A model generated the notes under the pieces. The model searched no databases. It saw nothing but the letters and a program-made list of their open reading frames with translations, and had not been told where the DNA came from. This document shows, piece after piece, positions 19,527 through 28,238 of a DNA stretch of 64,000 bases (position 1 is the stretch's first letter; the number at the start of each line of letters is the position of its first letter). A program made the position numbers and the translations under genes. The stretch is from Leptolyngbya sp. SIO1E4. Lineage in GTDB: Bacteria; Cyanobacteriota; Cyanobacteriia; Phormidesmidales; Phormidesmidaceae. The DNA lies in assembly GCA_010672825.2 (NCBI GenBank), contig JAAHFU020000001.1:434001-498000 (forward strand). The letters run 5' to 3'.

Positions 19527-20150
19527 ATGGAATGGCATGTGACCGACGCCCAAAGCCTGGGAGTAATTGATCGCGAGATTGGGGATCATCGATTCACTCC
19601 CTCTGAGTATGAGTTGGTGCGTCGAGCTATTTATGCCACCGCTGATTTTGAATATGCATCATTGATCCGCTTTTCGGAACATTCCCTGACATCAGGGGCA
19701 GCCGCCCTGGCTGCACGGACAACGATCATTGTGGATGTGCCAATGGTGCAGGTTGGGATTGCGCCTTTCATCCAAACGACATTCGTCAATCCCGTCTACT
19801 GCAGTATGGACGCCCTCACTCGGCCTCAGAAGGGTAAGACAAAAACCGCATGGGGGATTGAAACCCTGGCGCAGCGCTATCCAGAAGGTATTTTTGTCGT
19901 CGGTGAGTCTCAAACGGCCCTCGAATCTTTAGTCGATCTCATTGAAGCCAATGAAATTCGACCAGCCCTTGTGATTGCTACCCCTGCCAGCTTTTTGGAT
20001 GTTGATGTGCTGAAAACCCGCTTAAAAAATTGTCTAGTGCCGCATATTCGCATAGAAGGCCGCAAAGGTAATCCGGTGCTAGCTGCAGCCCTCATGAGTG
20101 GGCTCGTTGATCTCTCCTGGCAAGCCTACGGTAAAGATCCTCAAGCCTGA
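19527..20150 (+). CDS. cobH: Precorrin-8X methylmutase
   Basis: 207-aa CobH/CbiC enzyme, moving a methyl group from C-11 to C-12 of precorrin-8X to give hydrogenobyrinate (or the cobalt form) in cobalamin synthesis. Family features are the N-terminal SLGVIDREIGDH, ATADFEYASLIRFSEHSL with the catalytic His, and the C-terminal GRKGNPVLAAALMSGLVDLSW. Length is standard. Its start follows the element 1 copy with no other gene between. A second cobalamin gene (cbiA) lies 16 kb away in this window, so the pathway is scattered. Confidence 0.93.
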   Translation: MEWHVTDAQSLGVIDREIGDHRFTPSEYELVRRAIYATADFEYASLIRFSEHSLTSGAAALAARTTIIVDVPMVQVGIAPFIQTTFVNPVYCSMDALTRPQKGKTKTAWGIETLAQRYPEGIFVVGESQTALESLVDLIEANEIRPALVIATPASFLDVDVLKTRLKNCLVPHIRIEGRKGNPVLAAALMSGLVDLSWQAYGKDPQA

Positions 20151-20210
20151 TTGCTTTGGTTTATCAGGGCTCCTGAGCCAGATATCGTGATAACGCTACG
20201 CTACCCAAAA

Positions 20211-20245
20211 GAAACCGCCCTGGGGCAATGCCCCAGGGCGGTTTC
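20211..20245 (-). terminator. Rho-independent terminator of psaAB
   Basis: Perfect 16-bp stem (GAAACCGCCCTGGGGC and complement) with a 3-base loop, 28 bases after the psaB stop on the minus strand, followed by TTTCTTTT-type sequence. It can also act on the convergent cobH transcript. Confidence 0.85.
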
Positions 20246-20272
20246 AAGCATATTACCTAATGAGCCAGCCCA

Positions 20273-22495
20273 CTAGCCAAAGCGGCTGGAGGTTGAGGCA
20301 ATTAGGAAGGCGGCATAGGTGAGGACGTAACCCACAGTAAAGTGAGCCAGACCCACGACACGCGCCTGAACGATGGACAGAGCAACGGGCTTATCCTTCC
20401 AGCGAACCAGGTTCGCTAGCGGTGTCCGCTCGTGCGCCCAAACAATCGTCTCAATCAGCTCTTGCCAGTAACCCCGCCAAGAGATCAAGAACATGAATCC
20501 AGTTGCCCAGACTAGGTGCCCGAAGAGGAACATCCAAGCCCAAACAGCCAGGTTGTTCATGCCATAGGGGTTGTAGCCGTTAATCAGCTGAGAAGAGTTA
20601 AGCCACAGGTAATCCCGTAACCAGCCCATCAGATAGTTGGAGCTTTCATTGAACTGAGCGACGTTCCCAGACCAGATTGCTAAGTGCTTCCAGTGCCAGT
20701 AGAAGGTCACCCAACCCAACGTGTTGAGCATCCAGAACATCGCCAGATAGAAGGCATCCCAGGCAGAGATATCGCAGGTGCCACCACGGCCAGGGCCGTC
20801 ACAAGGGAAGCTGTAGCCGAAGTCTTTTTTATCAGGCATCAGCTTAGATCCCCGGGCATCCAGCGCACCCTTGACCAAAATCAGGGTAGTGGTATGCAGA
20901 CCTAGGGCGATCGCGTGGTGAACCAAGAAGTCGCCAGGGCCAATGGTCAGGAACAGAGAGTTGCTGCCGCTGTTAATAGCATCTAACCATCCGCCTAACC
21001 AAACATTGCCTTCGTTGGGCCAAGCAGTGTAAGCAAGACTGTCAGGGTTAGACAGCAGCGTGTCAAACCCATACAGCAGCTTCCCGTGGGCAGCCTGAAT
21101 CCACTGAGCAAACACCGGCTCTACCAGGATTTGCTTCTCAGGCGTGCCAAAAGCAACCACCACATCGTTATGCACATACAGACCCAGCGTATGGAAGCCC
21201 AAGAAGAGGGAAACCCAGCTCAGGTGCGAGATGATCGCTTCCTTATGCTGTAGAACCCGATCAAGGACGTTGTCCTTATTCGCAGCCGGATCGTAGTCAC
21301 GAATCAAGAAGATGGCGCCGTGGGCAAATGCCCCCACCATGATGAACCCAGCAATGTACTGGTGGTGGGTGTAGAGCGCTGCTTGAGTGGTGTAATCCCG
21401 CGCCATGAAGGCATAGGGTGGCAAGGAGTACATGTGCTGAGCCACCAGAGAGGTGACCACCCCTAAACTTGCCAGAGCCAATGCCAGCTGGAAGTGTAGA
21501 GAGTTGTTCAGCGTATCGTATAGCCCCTTGTGGCCTTCTCCTAAATCACCTGGCGTTCCTTTGGGTGGATTGTGCGCATTCAAGATTTCCTTGATGCTGT
21601 GACCGATACCAAAATTGGTGCGGTACATGTGACCCGCCACGATGAAAATCACCGCGATCGCCAGATGGTGATGGGCCATATCCGTCAGCCAGAGAGACTC
21701 TGTCTGCGGGTGGAAGCCGCCCAAGAAGGTCAGGATTGCAGTCCCAGCACCTTGAGCTGTGCCAAAAACATGGTCAGCAGTATCCGGGCTTTGAGCATAA
21801 ACGCCCCAGTTGCCCGTGAAGAAAGGCATCAACCCAGCCGGATGAGGCGGAGTTGAGAGGAAATTCCCCCACCCCACATGCTGACCCCGAGATTCAGGGA
21901 TAGCGACGTGGACCAAGTGACCAGTCCAAGCCAAAGAGCTGACCCCAAACAGAGCCGCCAAGTGATGGTTCAGGCGAGATTCTGCATTCTTGAACCAGGA
22001 AAGGCTAGGACGGAACTTGGGCTGCAGGTGCAACCAGCCTGCGAACAGGAAGACTGCAGACAACAGCAGAAGGAAAACTGCCCCGGTGTACAGGTCAGTA
22101 TTGGTACGCATTCCGATGGTGTACCACCAGTGATACACCCCGGAGAAGGCCACGTTAACAGGCCCAGAAGCCCCTGCCTGGGTGAAAGCATCCACCGCAG
22201 GCTGGCCAAAGTGAGGGTCCCAAATCGCATGGGCGATGGGACGGATATTCAGGGGATCTTTCACCCACTGCTCGAAGTTACCTTGCCAAGCAACGTGGAA
22301 GAGGTTGCCGGAGGTCCACAGAAAAATGATTGCCAGATGACCAAAATGAGAGGCGAAGATCTTCTGATAAAGATTCTCCTCCGTCATGCCGTCATGGCTT
22401 TCAAAGTCGTGAGCCGTAGCAATCCCGTACCAGATCCGTCGAGTCGTCGGATCTTGAGCCAATGCTTGGCTAAATTTTGGGAATTTAGTCGCCAT
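20273..22495 (-). CDS. psaB: Photosystem I core protein PsaB
   Basis: 740-aa chlorophyll-binding reaction-centre subunit with eleven transmembrane helices in the thylakoid membrane. With PsaA it carries P700 and the early electron acceptors. The F-X cluster loop [12 protein letters not shown] is present with both Cys ligands, followed by [18 protein letters not shown]. The N-terminus [20 protein letters not shown] is standard, as is the length. It starts 26 bases after the psaA stop, so the two form one operon ending at the strong hairpin at 20211-20245. Confidence 0.99.
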   Translation of the reverse strand: MATKFPKFSQALAQDPTTRRIWYGIATAHDFESHDGMTEENLYQKIFASHFGHLAIIFLWTSGNLFHVAWQGNFEQWVKDPLNIRPIAHAIWDPHFGQPAVDAFTQAGASGPVNVAFSGVYHWWYTIGMRTNTDLYTGAVFLLLLSAVFLFAGWLHLQPKFRPSLSWFKNAESRLNHHLAALFGVSSLAWTGHLVHVAIPESRGQHVGWGNFLSTPPHPAGLMPFFTGNWGVYAQSPDTADHVFGTAQGAGTAILTFLGGFHPQTESLWLTDMAHHHLAIAVIFIVAGHMYRTNFGIGHSIKEILNAHNPPKGTPGDLGEGHKGLYDTLNNSLHFQLALALASLGVVTSLVAQHMYSLPPYAFMARDYTTQAALYTHHQYIAGFIMVGAFAHGAIFLIRDYDPAANKDNVLDRVLQHKEAIISHLSWVSLFLGFHTLGLYVHNDVVVAFGTPEKQILVEPVFAQWIQAAHGKLLYGFDTLLSNPDSLAYTAWPNEGNVWLGGWLDAINSGSNSLFLTIGPGDFLVHHAIALGLHTTTLILVKGALDARGSKLMPDKKDFGYSFPCDGPGRGGTCDISAWDAFYLAMFWMLNTLGWVTFYWHWKHLAIWSGNVAQFNESSNYLMGWLRDYLWLNSSQLINGYNPYGMNNLAVWAWMFLFGHLVWATGFMFLISWRGYWQELIETIVWAHERTPLANLVRWKDKPVALSIVQARVVGLAHFTVGYVLTYAAFLIASTSSRFG

Positions 22496-22521
22496 AGCTT
22501 AATAATGAGTCCTCCGCGCTC

Positions 22522-24786
22522 TTATCCAACGGCAATAATTCGCGCCAGGAAGAATGCCCAGGTAGTCACAATCCCCCCTAAGAGGTAGTGAGCTACCCCA
22601 ACAGCCCGACCCTGAGTGATGCTCAGTGCACGGGGCTGAATGGCTGGAGCAACCTTCAGCTTGTTGTGAGCCCAAACGATAGACTCAATCAGCTCCTGCC
22701 AGTAACCACGGCCACTAAACAAGAACATGAGGCTGAATGCCCAAACAAAGTGAGCACCCAGGAACAGCAAGCCATAGGCAGAGAGCGCTGAACCATAAGA
22801 GCCAATTACTTGAGAAGCTTGTGCCCACAGGAAGTCGCGCAACCAACCATTAATGGTGATGGCACTCGTTGCAAAATTGCCAGCGGTGATGTGAGAAACC
22901 GCTCCACTGTCAGAGACGGTGCCCCAAACATCGGACTGCATCTTCCAGCTAAAGTGGAAAATCACGATGGACAAAGAGTTGTACATCCAGAACAACCCTA
23001 GGAAAACATGGTCCCAACCAGATACCTGGCAGGTACCCCCCCGACCGGGGCCGTCACAAGGGAAGCGGAAACCCAGTTCGCCCTTATCAGGAACCAGACG
23101 AGAGCTACGGGCATACAGCACGCCTTTCAGAAGAATCAACGCAGTTACGTGAATCGTGAAGGCATGAATATGGTGAACCATGAAGTCTGCCGTGCCCAAA
23201 GTGATGGGCATCATGGCAACCTTGCCACCAACCGCCATGACGTCACCGCCAAAGGCAGGGCTTACACTGGCCATCACATTAGGAGCTGTTGATCCGACCG
23301 CTGCGGTATGCAGCCCCTGCACCCACTGAGCAAAAATCGGCTGCAGCTGAATAGCAGAATCAGAGAACATGTCCTGAGGACGACCCAGCGCCCGCATGGT
23401 GTCGTTGTGGATGTAGAGACCAAAGCTATGGAAGCCAAGGAAAATACAAACCCAATTCAAGTGAGAAATGATGGCATCGCGGGAGCGAAGCATGCGATCC
23501 AGGGCGTTGTCAAAGTTCACCTCAGGATCGTAGTCACGCACCATGAAGATAGCTGCGTGTGCTCCAGCACCCACAATGATGAAGCCACCAATCCACATAT
23601 GGTGGGTAAAGAGGGATAACTGCGTGGGGTAATCCGTAGCGATGTATGGATACGGCGGCATGGCGTACATATGATGCGCCACGATGATGGTCAAGGAACC
23701 CAAGATCGCCAGGTTGACAGCTAGCTGTGCATGCCAAGAAGTCGTCAGGTTTTCGTAGAGACCATCATGACCTTTGCCACCAAACAGGAGTGGATCGCCC
23801 TTATGGCCTTCCAAGATCTCCTTCATGCTGTGGCCAATCCCCCAGTTGGTGCGGTACATATGACCCGCAACAATGAAGAGTACTGCCAAAGCCAGGTGGT
23901 GGTGAGCGGTATCCGACAGCCAAAGGCCACCGGTCACAGGGTTCAAGCCCCCCTTGAAGGTAAGGAAATCAGCGTAAGCAGACCAGTTGAGAGTAAAGAA
24001 CGGGGTCAAGCCCTGGGCAAAGCTGGGATACAGCTCAGCCATTAGGCTTTTATCCAGAATGAACTCGTGAGGCAAAGGAATATCTTGCGGGGCAACGCCT
24101 GCATCCAACAACTTGTTGATGGGGAGCGAGACGTGAATTTGGTGACCAGCCCAGCCCAGACATCCCAAACCCAGCAACCCTGCTAGGTGATGGTTCATCA
24201 TGGATTCCACGTTTTGGAACCACTCCAGCTTGGGAGCCTTCTTGTGGTAATGGAACCAACCAGCAAATAGCATCAGACCCGCCATGACGAGGCCGCCGAT
24301 CGCGGTGCAGTAAAGCTGATAGCTGTTGGTGATTCCGGAAGCCCGCCACAGCTGGAAAAACCCAGAAGTGATCTGAATGCCCTGGAAACCACCTCCCACA
24401 TCAGCGTTCAGGATTTCTTGGCCAAACACAGGCCAAACAACCTGAGCACTGGGCTTCATGGCGATGGGGTCAGCCATCCAGGCTTCATAGTTAGAAAAGC
24501 GAGCGCCATGGAAATACATGCCGCTCAACCAAATGAAAACGACGGCCAAATGGCCAAAATGCGCACTAAAAATCTTGCGCGAAATATCTTCTAAGTCACT
24601 GGTATGACTATCAAAGTCGTGAGCATCGGCATGGAGGTTCCAAATCCAGGTGGTGGTTTTGGGGCCTCGAGCGAGTGTCCGATCAAAATGCCCAGGTTTA
24701 GCCCACTTCTCAAAGGAAGTAGACACCGGATCTTTATCAACCGTAACTTTCACGCTTGCCGCTTGCTCGCGCGGGGTAGTTGTCAT
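22522..24786 (-). CDS. psaA: Photosystem I core protein PsaA
   Basis: 754-aa partner of PsaB in the P700 heterodimer. The chosen ATG at 24786 gives [20 protein letters not shown], matching the family, and has GAGGAGA upstream; a longer frame to 24825 is not needed. The F-X loop [12 protein letters not shown] with both cysteines and the motif [12 protein letters not shown] are visible. It is the first gene of psaAB. The 550-base upstream gap has a minus-strand TATAAT but no other gene. Confidence 0.99.
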   Translation of the reverse strand: MTTTPREQAASVKVTVDKDPVSTSFEKWAKPGHFDRTLARGPKTTTWIWNLHADAHDFDSHTSDLEDISRKIFSAHFGHLAVVFIWLSGMYFHGARFSNYEAWMADPIAMKPSAQVVWPVFGQEILNADVGGGFQGIQITSGFFQLWRASGITNSYQLYCTAIGGLVMAGLMLFAGWFHYHKKAPKLEWFQNVESMMNHHLAGLLGLGCLGWAGHQIHVSLPINKLLDAGVAPQDIPLPHEFILDKSLMAELYPSFAQGLTPFFTLNWSAYADFLTFKGGLNPVTGGLWLSDTAHHHLALAVLFIVAGHMYRTNWGIGHSMKEILEGHKGDPLLFGGKGHDGLYENLTTSWHAQLAVNLAILGSLTIIVAHHMYAMPPYPYIATDYPTQLSLFTHHMWIGGFIIVGAGAHAAIFMVRDYDPEVNFDNALDRMLRSRDAIISHLNWVCIFLGFHSFGLYIHNDTMRALGRPQDMFSDSAIQLQPIFAQWVQGLHTAAVGSTAPNVMASVSPAFGGDVMAVGGKVAMMPITLGTADFMVHHIHAFTIHVTALILLKGVLYARSSRLVPDKGELGFRFPCDGPGRGGTCQVSGWDHVFLGLFWMYNSLSIVIFHFSWKMQSDVWGTVSDSGAVSHITAGNFATSAITINGWLRDFLWAQASQVIGSYGSALSAYGLLFLGAHFVWAFSLMFLFSGRGYWQELIESIVWAHNKLKVAPAIQPRALSITQGRAVGVAHYLLGGIVTTWAFFLARIIAVG

Positions 24787-24918
24787 GGAGACTCTCCTCA
24801 TCTCTAGACAAACGAGCAGTAGCAATTTGTTACTGTATTCCGACCCATTTAGAAGCCTAATGTACCGGTTCAGAAGAACTTAGACTGTATGGGATTCGGA
24901 CTACAGCTGCTGTTGAGC

Positions 24919-24924
24919 ATTATA
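24919..24924 (-). promoter_or_regulatory. Candidate psaA -10 box
   Basis: TATAAT on the minus strand about 133 bases before the psaA start, without a clear -35 box. GTTAATCTTCC/TTTAGC repeats lie just upstream (about 24946-24964) and could be a degenerate high-light element. This is inferred from position and motif only. Confidence 0.35.
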
Positions 24925-25339
24925 GACTCCGATATTTCAGCCGCTAAAGGAAGATTAACAATATTTCAAATTTAGAAAACGGGCGCACTGCTTGACTTTC
25001 AGCCCTTATTGGGAGATGAAAAAGCAGTTAATGAATCGTATTATTAACAATCCTCAATCTTCGGCTTCAGCGATCCTTATTCTTCAAGGGTTATTTCCAG
25101 ACTGTTTGTTAAGAAGCATTTATTTGGGTTTACAAGACTTGCCTTCTCTCATCTTTTTTGAACGGCATGACTAAGGTTGACGAAGCTAATTCCTAAAACC
25201 GCCTCAATTACCCAGATTGAAAACCCTTATTCATTGGGGTTGGAACATGACCGAGCAGGGATCGCGCTAAATAGACTTTCACTGTGTCTCAAGGTACGAG
25301 AGAATCTGAGACGGAAACACTGAAACGGGAGTGCAGGGG

Positions 25340-26923
25340 ATGGTTGCTATGTTGCGAAGTGTAATCGCGCTATTAGTTATCCTCCTCGCGGTGGGGATAG
25401 CAAGCTGCGGGGGCGATCGCAATGTGCCAACGGTGCTGCTTGGGGGCGATGAAGCGACCTTTACCCGTAATCCTTTAATTGGAGCCCTCGCAGAGGTGTC
25501 TCCGCCAGAAAGCATTCAGCAGTTGAAGCCTTTTCTGGACGTTTACGAACCCCAAGTCCGCATTCTTTCCCCGGGAGACAACGACCTCCTAAAAGACACA
25601 ACGGTTTCTGTTGAGCTACAGGTCCGAGACTTCCCGCTATATCAAAACGCTGAGTTGGGTTTGGGGCCTCATCTCCATCTATTTCTGGATGATCGCCCCT
25701 ATCAGGAGGTCTATGACACAGATGACACCATTGTCTTTACTGACTTAGCACCTGGAACCCATACGTTGCGGGCTTTGGCCGCTCGCCCTTGGGGTGAAAG
25801 CTTTAAAAATGACGGTGCCTACGATCAGGTAACGTTTAGCGTTTTTGCGGAATCTCCTCAAAATAATCCTGACAATAGCCAAATCCTGCTGACCTATGGC
25901 CAACCCCAGGGTAGCTATGGGGCTGAGCCGATCATGCTAGATTTTTATCTCACTAACGCCCCCCTCCATTTAGTGGCAGAAAACGATGAGGCGATCGCCG
26001 ACTGGCGTATCCGCTGCACGGTTAATGGCGAGTCTTTCATATTCGATCGCTGGCAGCCCATTTATCTCAAAGGCTTTCAACCTGGGAAAAACTGGGTGAA
26101 GTTAGAAATCATTGATGACAATGGCAACCTCATCAACAACGCCTTCAATACCGGTATTCGTCTGATTGAATACACCCCCGGTGGGGACGACGATTTGGCC
26201 AAGCTGATTCGCGGTGAGATTCCCCTCTCTGAGGCACGGCGTTTAGTTGATCCAAACTATGTACCTCCGACCCCTGTAGTTGAAGAAGAGCCCCCCTTCC
26301 CTGCCAATGAAGATGACTTAGAAGCAGAGCCCGAAATTGCACCCGAGCCTGCTGATGCCTCTGATGCTTTTGATGCCTCTGACGCTGCGGCTGAACCAGC
26401 TGCACCTGAACCGGCTGAACCTGAGCCTATGGAAACCGATACGGCAGATCAACCCCAAGACTTAGACGTAGAGCCCCCTTCAGATTCCACAGAGCCTGAA
26501 CCCGATCAAGGGGACGCGACTCCTGAGGCAGCCGATGCTTTCTCGGATACTCCGATCGATCTACCCGAGGAGATTGAAACGAGCCTCCCGGAATCCCTGG
26601 AGGAGCTTACCCCGACTGCAGAGAGGTCTGATCTAGAAGGGCTCGACGAAACTACCGACCGGGAGGCTGCCGAACTAGATGGGCGCCCATCGGAGGAGAG
26701 CCTGCCCGATTTATCGGAACCGTCCTCATCCAATACCGTTCTAGAAACGCGCCCTCCCACGTCGGAGGAGTTGGATACTGCTGAAATCGACCGGTTAGAG
26801 TTGCTGGCCGAGGAAAAGCCTGTTCCTCAATCAGAATACGACGCCGCTCAACCCCCTGCGGGCAATTCAGAACACGGCTTACTAGAGCGGTTCCGGTCTC
26901 CAGAGGCTTCTGGTGTCATTTGA
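25340..26923 (+). CDS. Cyanobacterial lipoprotein with acidic Pro/Glu-rich tail
   Basis: 527 aa from ATG 25340 (GGGAG eight bases upstream). An N-terminal hydrophobic stretch ends in the lipobox-like IASC, so it is a likely lipoprotein anchored in the periplasmic space. Residues about 65-290 hold two beta-rich segments (VRILSPGDNDLLKDTTVSVE and PHLHLFLDDRPYQEVYDTDD) resembling Ig/fibronectin-like domains of conserved cyanobacterial proteins. From about residue 310 onward the chain is an acidic, Pro/Glu/Ala-rich, probably disordered tail with many EPEP-type repeats. It is divergent from psaA. Function unknown. Confidence 0.75.
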   Translation: MVAMLRSVIALLVILLAVGIASCGGDRNVPTVLLGGDEATFTRNPLIGALAEVSPPESIQQLKPFLDVYEPQVRILSPGDNDLLKDTTVSVELQVRDFPLYQNAELGLGPHLHLFLDDRPYQEVYDTDDTIVFTDLAPGTHTLRALAARPWGESFKNDGAYDQVTFSVFAESPQNNPDNSQILLTYGQPQGSYGAEPIMLDFYLTNAPLHLVAENDEAIADWRIRCTVNGESFIFDRWQPIYLKGFQPGKNWVKLEIIDDNGNLINNAFNTGIRLIEYTPGGDDDLAKLIRGEIPLSEARRLVDPNYVPPTPVVEEEPPFPANEDDLEAEPEIAPEPADASDAFDASDAAAEPAAPEPAEPEPMETDTADQPQDLDVEPPSDSTEPEPDQGDATPEAADAFSDTPIDLPEEIETSLPESLEELTPTAERSDLEGLDETTDREAAELDGRPSEESLPDLSEPSSSNTVLETRPPTSEELDTAEIDRLELLAEEKPVPQSEYDAAQPPAGNSEHGLLERFRSPEASGVI

Positions 26924-27073
26924 GCCCGCTTTGTATCAAAAGCTAGTCAGAATTCCCAGCTCCGGTGGAAAGCCCTGGCGGTTTCTAGCTGCCCCGACAG
27001 AAACCGGGAATCTCCAAATCACCTGGGCAACCTAAAGTCACATGCCGCTTGCCGATGTATGGGGGTAACCAGG

Positions 27074-28087
27074 GTGACAGACCCCAAATTACTGGCTCAA
27101 GCCAAACAAGGAGATGTAAGCGCGATCGCAGCGCTCCTCAACCAATCGTTTCAACCCCAGGGAATTTGGGCCCAGGTTGATCCTCAAGGAAGCGGGCTAC
27201 GCATCATCCTAGAATCGACCCAAGCTCCAGATCCAGAGGTAACAGAGCGACGAATTCAAAGCGGGCTCGCGCGATTGCAGCCCCAAAACATTGCGGAACT
27301 CACAGTGTGGGGACGGGCTTTAGGCGAGACGCAGCCAGCGTGGGAACGACGTATTGTGCTAACCCCTGGCGCTGCTGCCTCATCGTCTCCTAAGGCAACC
27401 ACTCCCCCGGCAAATAGACTGCCGCCGACAAATAAACTGTCGCAATCCGCCGCCACTCCAGTTCGCCGGGGCGATCGCCCGCGCCCTTCACCAGTCCCCC
27501 CCGCTAACCGAGCCAGGCTAACGCGATCGCCCCAGCGCCGTGTGACTCGAAAGCCCTTGGTTTTAAAAGGGTCAGACTTTGACCCCATGATGCTGGCCAT
27601 CATCGGCTTCGTTGCCGTTTATGGCTTCTTTGGATCCCTCAACCCCAGCTACGATGGCCCCTTCATGTGGCTGCACCTGCCAAACCTGGCCATCCATGAA
27701 ACCGGGCATCTGTTGTTTATGCCGTTCGGGCGGTTTCTGATGCTGCTGGGAGGCTCCGTGACCCAAATCGCCTTTCCGGCAGTTTTTACCGGCTACTTTT
27801 TTGTAAGCCGACAGTATTTTTCCAGCGCCCTGACGCTATTTTGGACGGGACAAAATTTTATGGACGTTGCCGTATACATTCGCGATGCCCCAGTACGTCT
27901 GTTGCCCCTAACGACAAACAACATTGACGCCCACGACTGGTGGCAACTGCTCAACATGATGGGGCTACTGAAGCAGGCTGGCCTGATTGCCAATATGGTG
28001 CATGGCATCGGCGTCCTGGTGTATATCGCCTCAGTAATTGCCGGGGTCTATTTTGCCTACCGACACCATCGGTTTAATCAGGAATAA
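27074..28087 (+). CDS. Membrane protein with HExxH motif
   Basis: 337 aa from GTG 27074 (giving MTDPKLLAQAKQGDV, as in cyanobacterial homologues as I recall them); an ATG at 27059 is also possible. Residues 1-100 form a small soluble domain (MTDP...AIAALLNQSFQPQGIWA) seen at the N-terminus of several cyanobacterial proteins. A Pro/Arg-rich linker follows to about 165. The C-terminus is a membrane domain of four or so helices, with HETGH at residues 208-212 just after LHLPNLAI. The zinc-type motif next to a membrane helix suggests an M50-like intramembrane metalloprotease or a relative, but a third ligand is not identified. Confidence 0.75.
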   Translation: MTDPKLLAQAKQGDVSAIAALLNQSFQPQGIWAQVDPQGSGLRIILESTQAPDPEVTERRIQSGLARLQPQNIAELTVWGRALGETQPAWERRIVLTPGAAASSSPKATTPPANRLPPTNKLSQSAATPVRRGDRPRPSPVPPANRARLTRSPQRRVTRKPLVLKGSDFDPMMLAIIGFVAVYGFFGSLNPSYDGPFMWLHLPNLAIHETGHLLFMPFGRFLMLLGGSVTQIAFPAVFTGYFFVSRQYFSSALTLFWTGQNFMDVAVYIRDAPVRLLPLTTNNIDAHDWWQLLNMMGLLKQAGLIANMVHGIGVLVYIASVIAGVYFAYRHHRFNQE

Positions 28088-28113
28088 CGCTTTGCTTCGA
28101 CTGCATGTCGCGA

Positions 28114-28206
28114 TAGGGCTTTGTTCAGTTGAGTCCAGGACATCTTGGCCAAGACAGGGGCTAGGATTTGAGGGCTAGGGTGTACTTGATCAGCCTGCAT
28201 ACCCCA
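28114..28206 (-). mobile_element. Dispersed element 1, copy D (93 bp)
   Basis: Reverse-orientation copy in the gap between two convergent genes. It keeps GTTCAGTTGAGTCCAGGACA and the GCATACCCC end, with TA next to the right end. Its heptads are degenerate (CTAGGATTTGAGGGCTAGGG). Confidence 0.8.
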
Positions 28207-28238
28207 TATTGACCTGAAGCGCTCGTTCAGAAATCATC

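Noticed and set aside
20684-24883. Long plus-strand frames opposite psaA and psaB
   Set aside because: Shadows of strongly biased, conserved photosystem genes.
24992-25174. 60-aa plus-strand frame upstream of the lipoprotein
   Set aside because: AT-rich promoter region of psaA; no ribosome-binding site or family match.
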